A DNA stretch of 64,000 bases. It comes from Luteimonas suaedae (GTDB taxonomy: Bacteria > Pseudomonadota > Gammaproteobacteria > Xanthomonadales > Xanthomonadaceae). Shown one piece after another: positions 37,955 to 46,519 of the stretch. The notes below the pieces were generated by a model. That model did no database searches, was not told where the DNA came from, and saw nothing but the letters and a program-made list of their open reading frames with translations. Within the stretch, counting starts at the first letter, position 1. The number at the start of each line of letters is the position of its first letter. The translations under genes and the position numbers were made by a program. Location: positions 1 through 64,000 of the forward strand of contig NZ_VSSP01000007.1 in NCBI RefSeq assembly GCF_008312895.1, written 5' to 3'.

Positions 37955-38419
37955 CTATTCCCCCGGCGGCACCGGTGCGGTTTGCGGCGGCGGGTTCGGC
38001 ACGTAGATGGCGATGCCGCTGGCGTGCTTCTGCCGCGGACTGATGTTCACGCCGACGCCGGCTCCGCTGAAACTGCTGCCGCCAACGCGGCCGCCGCCGG
38101 CACCGACGCTTACGCCGCCACCGCCGTAGCCATCGGCGCTGCCCTGGAACAGCACGCCGTTGGCGCCGAGGCTGGCGGCCTCCTCGCGCAGCTTGCGCAG
38201 GACCGAATCGGTCTTGTTCTGTTCGCCGTAGGTGAACGCGCCGCTGGCGGTCTCGAGGATCGCGATCTCCTCGTAACCACCCGGCGGTGGGCCGTGGTAG
38301 ATGCGCACCTGGGCCGGATCGATCGGCGGCCGCGGGGTGCCGGTGAGGACGTGGGACGTGGCGCACCCGGCCGCCGCCAGCGCGACCAGCAGCAGGAAGA
38401 AAACGCGGAAAGCTCGCAT
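37955..38419 (-). CDS. Glycine-rich lipoprotein of the pigment operon
   Basis: A 154-residue predicted lipoprotein: MRAFRVFFLLLVALAAAGC has lipobox AAGC. The mature part has a conserved-looking region (GGYEEIAILETASGAFTYGE and KLREEAASLGANGVLFQG) resembling the fold of RcsF/YbjQ-type small lipoproteins, then a glycine-rich stretch (GGGGVSVGAGGGRVGGSSFSG) and a proline-rich tail. Probably anchored in the outer membrane. It is the last gene of the leftward pigment operon, 249 bp after the ketoreductase, and may not belong to the pathway. Aryl polyene clusters often contain a lipoprotein, but I cannot show this is the same family. Confidence 0.75.
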   Translation of the reverse strand: MRAFRVFFLLLVALAAAGCATSHVLTGTPRPPIDPAQVRIYHGPPPGGYEEIAILETASGAFTYGEQNKTDSVLRKLREEAASLGANGVLFQGSADGYGGGGVSVGAGGGRVGGSSFSGAGVGVNISPRQKHASGIAIYVPNPPPQTAPVPPGE

Positions 38420-38668
38420 GTCTGGGGTCCTCACGACTGGGACCCGGGCATCATCGCCCAGGCCATCTGAATCCTGCGTGCATGCCGGCCGGCCGGCGTT
38501 GCGCCCGGTCGATCATGCCCTGTTCCTGACCTTCGGTGCCTGGCCGGATGGGTCGCCCACCGCCTGCACATGGCGCTACCGGAGGCATCGCTGATCCTCG
38601 TCGAGGCCCGGACCAGCATGGTCGTGTCGGTGGCGCCGAACGGCCTTGTCGCCGATGGCGGCGCGCGG

Positions 38669-39403
38669 CTAACCCATGCCGCCGTTGATGCCGATCACCT
38701 GGCCGTTGATGTACCCGGCGGCATCCGAGCAGAGGAATGCCACCAGCGCGGCGACCTCCTCGGGCGTACCGGCACGGGCCGCCGGCACCATCTGCTTCAC
38801 CTGCTCGGGCGGGAACATCTTCGCGGTCATCGCGCCGGCGATCACCCCGGGCGCGATCACGTTGACGCTGATCCCGCGCGAGGCCATTTCCCGCGCCAGC
38901 GACTTCGAGGCGCCGTGCAGCGCCGCCTTGGCCGCGGCGTAGTTGGCCTGGCCGCGGTTGCCGAGCACCGCGGCCACGCTGGAGACGCTGACGATGCGGC
39001 CCCAGCGCGTCCGCGCCATCGGCAGCAGCAGCGGCCGGGTGACGTGGAAGAACCCGTGCAGGGACACGTCGATCACCCGCTTCCACTGCGCGTCGGACAT
39101 GCCGGCCATCGGCGCGTCGTCGTGGATGCCGGCATTGTTGACCAGCACCTGCACCGGGCCTTCGGCCAGCAGCGCCTGCAGCGCGGCGGCGGTGGCTTCG
39201 CCGTCGGCGACGTCGAAGGCGATCGCCTCGGCGCTGCCGCCGGCCTCGGCGATCGCGGTCACCACCGATTCGGCGCGGCCGCGATTGGCATTGGCATGGA
39301 CGATCACGTGCAGGCCGTCGGCGGCCAGCCGACGGCAGATCGCGCCGCCGATGTCGCCGCTGCCGCCGGTGACCAGCGCGCGCCTGCGAGTCGTCGTAGT
39401 CAT
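38669..39403 (-). CDS. 3-oxoacyl-ACP reductase (FabG family) of the pigment cluster
   Basis: A 244-residue short-chain dehydrogenase. The Rossmann glycine motif TGGSGDIGGAI is near residue 11, NNAG follows the fourth strand, and the catalytic Ser-Tyr-Lys set is VSVSSVAAVLGNRGQANYAAAK. The C-terminal block CSDAAGYINGQVIGINGGMG is typical FabG. It should reduce the beta-keto group after each condensation with NADPH on the pigment ACP. Its position in the leftward operon with two dehydratases and an ACP supports a dedicated role and argues against the housekeeping fabG. Confidence 0.92.
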   Translation of the reverse strand: MTTTTRRRALVTGGSGDIGGAICRRLAADGLHVIVHANANRGRAESVVTAIAEAGGSAEAIAFDVADGEATAAALQALLAEGPVQVLVNNAGIHDDAPMAGMSDAQWKRVIDVSLHGFFHVTRPLLLPMARTRWGRIVSVSSVAAVLGNRGQANYAAAKAALHGASKSLAREMASRGISVNVIAPGVIAGAMTAKMFPPEQVKQMVPAARAGTPEEVAALVAFLCSDAAGYINGQVIGINGGMG

Positions 39404-39469
39404 GCCGCGATGCTAACCCGCCGCGCGGCGGGAGGGGACCGCGGGCGCGGACGCCCGCGGCCCGCGACG

Positions 39470-40219
39470 TCAGTGCGGCAGTTCCTCGATCACCGTGCTG
39501 CCATCGGCCTCGTAGAACCGCAGCGCAGGATCGCCGTCCGCCCCCTCGACGGCGGCGCCCAGGCGGCGGTTGCCGCGGGCGTCGTTGAACTGCAGCAGGC
39601 CCTGGTTCTGCGCCGCGTCGGCCGGGAACGACACGTTGCCCAGGGTCATGCGCGCCACCCCGGCCGGATGGTCGGCGTTGAACGCGTCGATCCGCCGCTG
39701 CCGCTCGTCCTCCGGCAGGCCCTCGATGTCGACCAGCAGGTCCAGGTAGTCCTGGATCGGCCAGTCCGGCGTATCCCAGGTCTTGATGGTCGCGCCCTTG
39801 ACGCTGCCGTAGTCGAGCGCGTCGATGGCGAAGAGCTGGTCCTGGTCGTAGCCGTCGAAGCTCAGGTGGCCCCAGCGCGAGATGTTGCCTTCCGCGTCCT
39901 TGCGGCCGCCGAAGGTCAGGCCGCCGCTCTCGGTGCCCTCGGCGTCGAAGAACAGCGCGCCGGCGGTGTCGGACGCCTTGCGGTTGGTGAGGTCGGGGTA
40001 TTCATGCCCCTTGACGATGATGCCCGGGATGCGCCGGGTGTTGCTGATCACCATGCGCAGGGTGCCGTCGGGTTCGACCACGTTGATGCGCTGGACGGTC
40101 ACGGTATCGAAGCGCGGGTTGCCGCCGGCACTGGTGAAGCCGGCGAGCAGGGCGGCGATCACGCCGAGCGTCAACACGCCCGAATAGGCGACGAGGCATT
40201 TCTGGCCATCGAGTTTCAT
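39470..40219 (-). CDS. Membrane-anchored protein of unknown function in the pigment operon
   Basis: A 249-residue protein starting at the ATG at 40219 with a good Shine-Dalgarno (CAGGAG). One N-terminal helix (CLVAYSGVLTLGVIAALLAGFT) anchors an extracytoplasmic domain with repeated short beta motifs: INVVEPDGTLRMVISNT, ALFFDAEGTESGGLTFGGRK, LLQFNDARGNRRLGAAVEG and ALRFYEADGSTVIEELP. I do not recognise an enzyme family; the repeated xxFxDxxGxxRLxxxV pattern suggests a beta-helical or beta-roll domain. It separates the ketoreductase from the dehydratase/MMPL genes, which are usually adjacent in such clusters, and a REP doublet lies just upstream, so it may be a later insertion. Confidence 0.75.
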   Translation of the reverse strand: MKLDGQKCLVAYSGVLTLGVIAALLAGFTSAGGNPRFDTVTVQRINVVEPDGTLRMVISNTRRIPGIIVKGHEYPDLTNRKASDTAGALFFDAEGTESGGLTFGGRKDAEGNISRWGHLSFDGYDQDQLFAIDALDYGSVKGATIKTWDTPDWPIQDYLDLLVDIEGLPEDERQRRIDAFNADHPAGVARMTLGNVSFPADAAQNQGLLQFNDARGNRRLGAAVEGADGDPALRFYEADGSTVIEELPH

Positions 40220-40535
40220 GCTGGACTCCTGGATGCGGGGAATTTCCGCACCGGCGACCCGGTGCGGTCGCGGGAGGAGACGGCCATGCAGCGGACCGGC
40301 ACGCAACCTCCCGCGCACGACCTTAGGCCGGATGCGCGGGCCGTTCTGTGCAGCAGTCCTCATGCCGGCCGCCGGCGGCCGTCGAATGGCCTCCTCCGTA
40401 GGAGCGCGCCATGCGCGCGATGCCGCGGGTGCCGGCAGGATCCGGTGAACGCCGCGATTCGGGACCGGCAGGCGCGCCGGTCACCGGAATCCCCGGGCGG
40501 CACAATGCCCGCGGCATCGCGCGCATGGCGCGCGC
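40220..40535. other. Spacer with REP doublet inside the pigment operon
   Basis: A 316-bp gap between the dehydratase stop and the unknown membrane protein. About 138 bp of it is family A REP doublet copy 3 (40398-40539). The rest shows no gene. A gap this size inside an otherwise overlapping operon suggests a processing, attenuation or new-promoter point. Confidence 0.55.
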
Positions 40536-40539
40536 CTAC
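40398..40539 (+). repeat. GTAG-type REP doublet, family A, copy 3
   Basis: A 142-bp element with inverted ends GTAGGAGCGCGCCATGCGCG and CGCGCATGGCGCGCGCCTAC. Its right end supplies the stop codon of the leftward dehydratase gene: CTA at 40536-40538 reads TAG. Interior orientation matches copy 4 and is opposite to copies 1 and 2. Confidence 0.92.
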
Positions 40540-40967
40540 GCGCCGAGCATCACCGCGGCACGGCCCTCGGCCAGCAGCGTGCCGGCATGCACGATGCGGA
40601 ACGCGTACTGCTGGCTGGCCGCGGTTTCCGCCAGCGCCTCGGCCTCGCCTTCCAGCGCGCCGGGCAGTCGGTCGACGCGGGCGACGTGCAGCCGCACCGC
40701 ACGCAGTGCCACCAGCAGGCCCGGCGGGGCGGTGTCGCCGCGTTCGCGCGCGCGCAGGCCACCGTGCACCGCCATCGCCTGGGCGCCGTATTCGCAAAGG
40801 TGCAGCGCATGCAGGCGGCCATCGCTGCGCAGCGGGTGCGCGGGATCGCGGTGGTTGTCCGCACGCAGGCGGATACATCGCGCGTCCCAGTCGAGCACCT
40901 CGTCCCACAGGCACATGGCGCCGTGGTGTGGAATCAGCGCCTGGATTCCGTCGCGCCCGACCGTCAT
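40536..40967 (-). CDS. Hotdog-fold 3-hydroxyacyl-ACP dehydratase (ApeI/ApeP type)
   Basis: A 143-residue single-hotdog protein starting at the ATG at 40967, which overlaps the MMPL stop (ATGA). The front reads GIQALIPHHGAMCLWDEVLD, the signature of thioester dehydrases in aryl polyene clusters, with the catalytic His in PHHGAM and a likely Glu in HLCEYGAQAMAVHGGL. It would dehydrate beta-hydroxyacyl-ACP to build the conjugated polyene. Its stop codon lies within the end of REP doublet copy 3, so the original C-terminus may have been slightly altered. Confidence 0.88.
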   Translation of the reverse strand: MTVGRDGIQALIPHHGAMCLWDEVLDWDARCIRLRADNHRDPAHPLRSDGRLHALHLCEYGAQAMAVHGGLRARERGDTAPPGLLVALRAVRLHVARVDRLPGALEGEAEALAETAASQQYAFRIVHAGTLLAEGRAAVMLGA

Positions 40968-43321
40968 GGCGCGCGTCCGGTCTGCGCCGGAAGCCGCTGG
41001 CGCGCGATCAGCAAGGCCAGCACGAAGTTGCCGACCACACCGATCGCCACCGTCACCCCGATCGCACGCAGCACCGGGATCGACGACAGCGCCAGCACGC
41101 CGAACACCAGTGCGGTCATCGCCGCGCACACCAGGATCGCGTGCAGGGTGCGCAGGCGCTCGCGCGGATCGCCGCCGGCGCGCTCGAAGAACAATGCATA
41201 GTCCAGGCCGAGGCCGGCGGCGAGGATCAGCGACACCAGGTGGAACAGCGTCAGCTCGATCCCGAAGCCGCGCAGCAGTGCCAGCGTCACCAGCACGGTC
41301 AGCCCCATCGGCAACAGCACCCGCCCGACCCGGCGCGGCGAGCGCAACGCGATCCAGACCGTCAGCGCCAGCAGCAGCGCGGCCAATGCCAGCGCCATCA
41401 GCACCTGCCCGCGCCAGGCGGCGACCAGCGATTCGGAGGTGCGCTTGAAGTCGAGCAGCCGCACGTCGCCGGCGGCGGCGGCGACGCGCGCGACCGCCGC
41501 CGGATCGCGCAGGCCGCCCAGCGTCACCAGCGCGGTGGTGCCGTCCTCGCCGGGCAGCAGCAATCCCGACACCGCCGCGTCGAGGGGCGTGCCGGCCAGC
41601 GCGTCCGGGGTCAGTGGCGCGGCGGTGCGCGCGGTTTCCACATCGGCCAGGAACGGATCGAAGGCATCGTCGCGGAACGGGCTGCCGGCCAGGGCCGCGG
41701 CGAGCGCGGTCCGCAGCGCATCCGGATCCGGCAGCCGCGCCTGCCGCGCGCGCTGGGTGGCGGCGCTGGGCAAGTAGCGCGCGGCCGACTCGTACCCGGC
41801 GATCGCGCCGTCCGCCACCAGCCGGTCGAGCGCCGGATGCAGCCGTTCCAGTTTCCGCAGCGCGGCCTCGGCATCGTCCGCCCGCAACGCCAGCACGTAG
41901 CGCACGTCCGCGGCGCCGAGCTCGTCACGCAGGCGGCCGTCCTCGGCCAGCGCCGCGGCTGGCACCGGGGTCAGCCGCGACAGGTCGTTCTCCCAGAAGT
42001 CTCCCGGCGCGAAGGCCGCCACGCCCGCGCACACCAGCGCCAACGCCGCCAGCAACGGCCCCGCCGTGCGCGGGCGCGGCAGGCCGTCGATCCGCCGCGC
42101 AACGCGCTGCAGCCAGGCTGCGTCGGCGGCATCGCCCTGGCCTGGTTGCAGCAGCGCCGGCAGCAGGAAGCGTGTGGCCAGGGCCGCGGTCAGCAGCCCG
42201 GTGACGGTGAACGCCGCCAGCTGGCGCAGGCCGTCGACGCCGGAGACGAGGAAGGTCAAGTAGGCGATGCAGGTGGAGAGCACGCCGGTGAGCAGGGTCG
42301 GCCACAGCGCGCGCGCGGTCGCGCGTGGCGACTCGCCGTCGCGCAGGTGGCTGAACAGGTGCACCGGATAGTCCTGGGCGACGCCGATCAGGGTGAAGCC
42401 GAACGCCAGGGTGATGCCGTGCATGCCGCCGAACAATGCGGTCACCGCGGCGATCCCGGCCAGCGCCGCGGTCGCCAGCGGCAGCACGCCGAGCAGCAGC
42501 AGGTGTCCGCTGCGGTAGGCGAACCAGAACAGCAGCAGCAGACCGAGGCCGCCGATGCCGGCCAGTCGCGCCGCCTCGCCGGCGGTGCGCGCGCCGATCT
42601 CGACCGAAAACGCACCGGGGCCGGTCAACGTCAGGCGGCTCCCCGACTCGGCGGAAGCGTTCGCGAACGCGCCGCGGATGGCTTCGACCACGGCCCCCTG
42701 CCCAGCCGGATCGAAGCCGGCTGCGTGCGTGCGGATCAGCAGCAGCGCCTCGCGGCCGGCACGGTCGAACCAGACGCCATGCAGGCGTTGCGGCGCGCTG
42801 GCCGGCGTCCAGGCCTCGGCCAACGCCAGCGTTTCCAGGGTGGGGTCGGACGGCAGCAGCGGTTCCACCAGTGCCGCCGCCGGCGAGCCCAGGTCCTGCA
42901 GCCGCGCATCGAGTGCGTCGCGCAGGGTGTCCGCGTCCAGCGGTTGCCGGTCGAAGCCCGGCGAGAGCAGGTAGCGGTACGGACGCAACCGCTGCGGGAC
43001 CGCGTCGAGACCGGCTTCGTCCTCGCCGTTGGCGACCAGCTCGATCCGCGCATCGTCGCGCAACGCCGCATGCAGCGCCCGCGACTGCCGCGCCAGCACC
43101 TGCGGCTCGGCGCCGGACAGCGCCACCAGCAGCAGCCGCGCGCCCGGCCCGTCGCCGAGTTCGTCGATCAGCAGCTGTTGCTCCGGCGTCTCCGGCGCCG
43201 GCATGAACGCGCGCAGGTCGCCGGACAGCTGCAGCCGCTGCCCGAGCCATACGCCGGCCAGCGCCAGCAGCGCCAGCCACGCCAAGGCCAGGGCGAATCT
43301 AGCCCGCATAGCCCGCAACAT
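40964..43321 (-). CDS. MMPL/RND-family exporter of the pigment cluster
   Basis: About 785 residues with the duplicated RND-like layout: one helix, a large periplasmic domain, five helices, then a repeat of the same. Intramembrane acidic residues in GVAQDYPVHLF (first half) and GLGLDYALFFERAG (second half) are the proton-relay positions of MMPL transporters. It probably moves the aryl polyene lipid across or out of the inner membrane, working with the adjacent LolA-like protein. Start is uncertain between ATGs at 43321 and 43309; both place the first helix (FALALAWLALLALAGVWLG) at the N-terminus. It overlaps the dehydratase and follows the LolA-like gene by ~110 bp. Confidence 0.92.
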   Translation of the reverse strand: MLRAMRARFALALAWLALLALAGVWLGQRLQLSGDLRAFMPAPETPEQQLLIDELGDGPGARLLLVALSGAEPQVLARQSRALHAALRDDARIELVANGEDEAGLDAVPQRLRPYRYLLSPGFDRQPLDADTLRDALDARLQDLGSPAAALVEPLLPSDPTLETLALAEAWTPASAPQRLHGVWFDRAGREALLLIRTHAAGFDPAGQGAVVEAIRGAFANASAESGSRLTLTGPGAFSVEIGARTAGEAARLAGIGGLGLLLLFWFAYRSGHLLLLGVLPLATAALAGIAAVTALFGGMHGITLAFGFTLIGVAQDYPVHLFSHLRDGESPRATARALWPTLLTGVLSTCIAYLTFLVSGVDGLRQLAAFTVTGLLTAALATRFLLPALLQPGQGDAADAAWLQRVARRIDGLPRPRTAGPLLAALALVCAGVAAFAPGDFWENDLSRLTPVPAAALAEDGRLRDELGAADVRYVLALRADDAEAALRKLERLHPALDRLVADGAIAGYESAARYLPSAATQRARQARLPDPDALRTALAAALAGSPFRDDAFDPFLADVETARTAAPLTPDALAGTPLDAAVSGLLLPGEDGTTALVTLGGLRDPAAVARVAAAAGDVRLLDFKRTSESLVAAWRGQVLMALALAALLLALTVWIALRSPRRVGRVLLPMGLTVLVTLALLRGFGIELTLFHLVSLILAAGLGLDYALFFERAGGDPRERLRTLHAILVCAAMTALVFGVLALSSIPVLRAIGVTVAIGVVGNFVLALLIARQRLPAQTGRAP

Positions 43322-43429
43322 CGAGCGGACGGCGGCCGCATGAAACCGGGCCCGGCGGCGACCGGCGGCGGCGGCACCACCCCGTGGGACCGGCACGAAA
43401 GTCGCGCCCGCCGATGCGCGCCATCCGCA

Positions 43430-44122
43430 TCAACCCGGTTCGCCGCCGCGGCAGAGCGCCTGCAACGCGGCGGCGTCGCTCTGCGTATCGACGCTGCGCG
43501 CCGCGCCGGCCAGCAGCGTGCGCTGCAGCTCGCCCTCGCGCGGGCGCGTCTCGATGCAGCGCAGTTCGGCGCCGCGGCCGTACAGGGTGACGTCGCGGAT
43601 TTCCGCCGCCAACGCCGTGTCCTTCGGCGTCAGGGTCATGGTCCAGCGTTCGCGCACGCCGCGCATCTCGATGTCGTAGTGGCGTTCCAGTGCGTCATGG
43701 TCGCCATCGAGCAGCGCGCCGAAACTCGCCTGCAGCGCCGCCAACTCCGGCGCGCGCGACAACGCGAACGTGCGCGGTGAACGCCCGGCGCGGGCGATGG
43801 TCGCTTCGCCGTCACGCAGGGTGGTGGTCTCGACATAGGGCGCATGCACTTCGCGCACCAGGGTCTCGGCGTCCGGCCGCAGGTATTCGCCGGTCACGCG
43901 CAGCGGCGTCTTCAGCATCCGCGAGTTGCGCACCTCGACGAACGAGGTGCGCACCGGTGCCGGACGCGCCAGCTTCTCCAGGATCCAGGCGCTGCCGAAC
44001 TCATCGTCCGCCGCCTGCGCCATCGCCCAGCACGGGACCAGCGCGCACAGCAGTGCGGCCATGCCTGCGGCCTTGCGTCCCCGGTTCGTCCGTCGCACCG
44101 TCCTCGGCATCGTCGCCTTCAT
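43430..44122 (-). CDS. LolA-like periplasmic carrier of the pigment cluster
   Basis: A 230-residue protein with a signal peptide (MAALLCALVPCWAMAQA) and an outer-membrane lipoprotein carrier LolA-like beta domain (PVRTSFVEVRNSRMLKTPLR, GEYLRPDAETLVREV, LTPKDTALAAEIRDVTLYG). LolA-like genes are a fixed part of aryl polyene clusters and presumably shuttle the lipid-linked polyene across the periplasm. The ATG at 44122 follows GGGAG at good spacing. That start makes it overlap the acyltransferase gene by 122 bp, far more than elsewhere in this operon. Two C-terminal cysteines (RCIETR, ALCRGG) could pair. Confidence 0.87.
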   Translation of the reverse strand: MKATMPRTVRRTNRGRKAAGMAALLCALVPCWAMAQAADDEFGSAWILEKLARPAPVRTSFVEVRNSRMLKTPLRVTGEYLRPDAETLVREVHAPYVETTTLRDGEATIARAGRSPRTFALSRAPELAALQASFGALLDGDHDALERHYDIEMRGVRERWTMTLTPKDTALAAEIRDVTLYGRGAELRCIETRPREGELQRTLLAGAARSVDTQSDAAALQALCRGGEPG

Positions 44123-45020
44123 CGTCGTGCTCCCAGAAATCGTAGAAGTTGAACCAGTTGTAGGGCGCATCGCGCACATGATGTTCCAGACGCGCGGCGT
44201 AACCGCGGATGAGCGCCGGGATCGCCGCCGCGCGTTCGCGACGCGGCAGGTCGATGCCGTCGCTGAAAGGTTCGAACACCAGGTCGTAGCGATTGCCGCC
44301 ACGGTACAGGCCGAACGCCAGCATCACCGGGATCTTCAGCACCGCCGCGATCTGCCACGGCGCGGTGGGGAAGGCCGCCGGCGCACCCAGGAACGGCACC
44401 CGCACCGACGACTCGCCGGGCTGGGTGCGATCGACCAGCAGCGCGATCATCGCGCCCTCGTCGGCGGCCTGCTGGATCGCCAGCATGATCGCCGGGCCGG
44501 GCTGGCCGGCGTCGATCACGGTGGCGGCGATCTCGGGATTGAGCGCGTCGAGCATCTGCATCAATGCCGCGCTGTGGCTCTTGTCCAGCAGCACGCGGAT
44601 CTTGTAGTCGGGTCGCCGCCGCGACAGCACCCGCAGCACCTCGAAACTGCCCAGGTGCGAACCGAACAGCAGCACCCCGCGGCCGCGGTCGAGCTGCGCG
44701 TGCAGCGCATCGAGACCGTCGACGCGCACCTGGAAGCGGCGCAGGTCCTCGCTGAGCAGGAACAGGCGGTCGAGGATGGTCTCGGCGAAGGTGCGGATGT
44801 GGCGCAGCACCTCGCGCCAGCCGGCAGGGCGCCCGAACACGCGGCTCAGGTAGGCGCGCGAGTCACGGCGCTCCTCGCCCCGACGCAGCAGGAAGTACAG
44901 CGCGATCGGGTGCAGCAGCAGCCGCGCCAGGCCGCGGCCGCCGTAACAACCGACCAACCGGATCAGCGCCAGCGCCAGCCGGCCCCCGCCCTCGTGGCGC
45001 CGTTTCCACTGCGCACTCAT
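44001..45020 (-). CDS. LpxL/HtrB-type acyltransferase of the pigment cluster
   Basis: A 339-residue membrane-associated acyltransferase. The catalytic region GVLLFGSHLGSFEVLR carries the HxxxxE motif (H and E four residues apart) of lauroyl/myristoyl transferase-like LPLATs, with ALLVDRTQPGESS and PFLGAPAAFPTAP as further family blocks. It probably moves an aryl polyene chain from ACP to a glycerolipid or sugar acceptor. Homologues usually end near NWFNFYDFW; here the frame continues ~35 residues (EHDDEGDDAEDG and a GR-rich tail) through the start of the LolA-like gene. The ATG overlaps the upstream dehydratase stop. Confidence 0.88.
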   Translation of the reverse strand: MSAQWKRRHEGGGRLALALIRLVGCYGGRGLARLLLHPIALYFLLRRGEERRDSRAYLSRVFGRPAGWREVLRHIRTFAETILDRLFLLSEDLRRFQVRVDGLDALHAQLDRGRGVLLFGSHLGSFEVLRVLSRRRPDYKIRVLLDKSHSAALMQMLDALNPEIAATVIDAGQPGPAIMLAIQQAADEGAMIALLVDRTQPGESSVRVPFLGAPAAFPTAPWQIAAVLKIPVMLAFGLYRGGNRYDLVFEPFSDGIDLPRRERAAAIPALIRGYAARLEHHVRDAPYNWFNFYDFWEHDDEGDDAEDGATDEPGTQGRRHGRTAVRAGPVLGDGAGGGR

Positions 45021-45307
45021 GCCGTCGCGATCTCGCCGCTGGCGATCAGCACGGCGTCGCGCAGCACCCGGAACTTCCAGCGCGGGGCAGCTGCTTCGCC
45101 GGCACCATCGAGTTCGATCCGCGCAATCTGCCCCGGCAGCAGCGGCTGCAGGAACTTCACCTGCGGCAGCCGCAACGCGCCGAGTTCACCGTGCTGCGCC
45201 TCGACCGCCGCCAGTACCCGCTCCAGCAGCACCACGCCGGGCACCAGCGGACGTCCCGGAAAATGCCCGGGCAGGCTGGGGTGATCGTGCGGAATGCTGA
45301 ACTGCAT
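45017..45307 (-). CDS. Hotdog-fold dehydratase 2 (FabZ/ApeP-like)
   Basis: A short hotdog protein (96 residues from the ATG at 45307; a GTG at 45370 would give 117). IPHDHPSLPGHFPGRPLVPG carries the FabA/FabZ-type HPxxPGHFPG active-site block with its catalytic His, followed by VVLLERVLAA and the substrate strand LPQVKFLQPLLPGQ. It is the second dehydratase of the operon, as usual for aryl polyene clusters. The stop overlaps the acyltransferase ATG (ATGA). No good Shine-Dalgarno precedes either start. Confidence 0.82.
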   Translation of the reverse strand: MQFSIPHDHPSLPGHFPGRPLVPGVVLLERVLAAVEAQHGELGALRLPQVKFLQPLLPGQIARIELDGAGEAAAPRWKFRVLRDAVLIASGEIATA

Positions 45308-45670
45308 GTACGGAGCCGGCGTGCGCGTGAGGCGCAAGAGAATACCGCGCCAGGCAGCCCTTTCCGCCACGGTGGAAAACGGGCCGTCGCCATGGGTGAC
45401 GTCACGGGATCATCTCCAGACTGCCTGAAGCGCAACGGGGCCAGCCGTCAACCGCTCCCGGCCCTAGGCTGTATCGTCATTCACTCCCACCGCCTACTCT
45501 GTAGGAGGGGCTTCAGCCCCAACCTGCCGAAGATCACGGCGAGCAAACAGCGAGCACACGATGCCGGCCGGGAAGCTGCGTGGGTGGGTCTTTTCCGCGC
45601 TTCGCTCGTTTCCCGGGTCGGGGCTGAAGCCCCTCCTACAAGGGCAACGGGCGTGGGAAGCGAATGCGCC
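45308..45670. other. Spacer with REP doublet inside the pigment operon
   Basis: A 363-bp gap between the AGPAT-like gene and dehydratase 2. A family B REP doublet (45500-45640) occupies its centre. If dehydratase 2 starts at the GTG at 45370 the gap is 300 bp. No other gene or convincing promoter is seen. Confidence 0.5.
45500..45640. repeat. GTAG-type REP doublet, family B, copy 1
   Basis: A 141-bp element with inverted ends TGTAGGAGGGGCTTCAGCCC and GGGCTGAAGCCCCTCCTACA. Each end is itself a hairpin (GGGGCTTCAGCCCC) headed by GTAG, the form of SMAG-type REPs of Stenotrophomonas. The interior differs from the other family B copy at 51603, so only the ends are conserved. Confidence 0.9.
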
Positions 45671-46519
45671 CTACCGCAGCAGCGCCAGCACCGACGCACG
45701 CGCCTGCGACGCCAGCGACTGGCGGTCAAGCGGACCGGCAGCGGTGGCCAGCGGCAGCGGCGCCCCGAAACGCACCCGGATAGGGCCCGGCCGCACCCGG
45801 AAGAAGCCGTCGGGCGGCAGCACCGCACCAGTGCCCTCCAGCGCCACCGGCAGCACCTGTGCGTCGGCGTCGATCGCGACCTGGAACGCGCCCGGCTTGA
45901 ACGGCGCCACGCTGCCGTCGCGGCTGCGCGTGCCTTCCGGGAAGATGCACAGGATCGCACCGCCGCGCACCAGCGTCGCCGCGCGGCGCAGGCTGGCGGT
46001 GGCGGCGCGGCGATTGTCGCGACGAATGAACACCATTCCCATCGCCTTCGCGTACCAGCCGACGAAGGGCACCCGGTCCATCTCCTGCTTGAGCAGGAAA
46101 TGCAGCGGCACCGGCACCGCCCGGAACAGGGCGCAGATGTCGATCACCGACTGGTGGTTGGCGACCAGCACGTAGGGCCGCGACCAGTCCACGTGTTCCA
46201 GCCCCTCGACCTCCAGCCCCGCGCCGGCGCCGCCCAGCAGTCCGGGCGCCCAGCAGCGCGAGGCCATCCGCAGCGGCAGGCGACGGTCGCCGCCCGACAG
46301 CACGTGCAGCAGCAGCGCCACGCTGATCAAGCCCGCGGTCCACAGCAGGGTGAAGCCGAACTGGAGTACGTTGAAGGCGGTCCACAGCCATCGCCACAAG
46401 GACGCGGGCTGCAGCCGCAGGGATTCGATGCGTTGGTTCACCGTGCAAGCATACCGTGCGTCTCCCTCGCCGTTGTCGCTGCGCAGGCGCCCGCGCCGCG
46501 CGCTGCGCGCGGCTCCCAT
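45671..46519 (-). CDS. 1-acyl-sn-glycerol-3-phosphate acyltransferase-like protein
   Basis: An inner-membrane acyltransferase of 282 residues from the ATG at 46519, directly after the upstream stop (TGAATG); a GTG at 46441 gives 256 and fits the family better. A membrane helix (FNVLQFGFTLLWTAGLISVALLL) precedes the PlsC domain: motif I NHQSVID (HxxxxD), motif II VFIRRDNRRAA, motif III FPEGTRSRDG, motif IV PVALEGTG. Within the pigment operon it probably attaches the aryl polyene acyl chain to a lysophospholipid or makes the lipid anchor, alongside the LpxL-like enzyme. A housekeeping PlsC role cannot be excluded. Confidence 0.88.
   Translation of the reverse strand: MGAARSARRGRLRSDNGEGDARYACTVNQRIESLRLQPASLWRWLWTAFNVLQFGFTLLWTAGLISVALLLHVLSGGDRRLPLRMASRCWAPGLLGGAGAGLEVEGLEHVDWSRPYVLVANHQSVIDICALFRAVPVPLHFLLKQEMDRVPFVGWYAKAMGMVFIRRDNRRAATASLRRAATLVRGGAILCIFPEGTRSRDGSVAPFKPGAFQVAIDADAQVLPVALEGTGAVLPPDGFFRVRPGPIRVRFGAPLPLATAAGPLDRQSLASQARASVLALLR

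Noticed and set aside
38570..43780. A 1736-codon plus-strand open frame opposite the leftward pigment operon.
   Set aside because: Shadow of the ketoreductase, dehydratase and MMPL genes. The translation is low-complexity Arg/Gln/Ala/His and has no recognisable domain.
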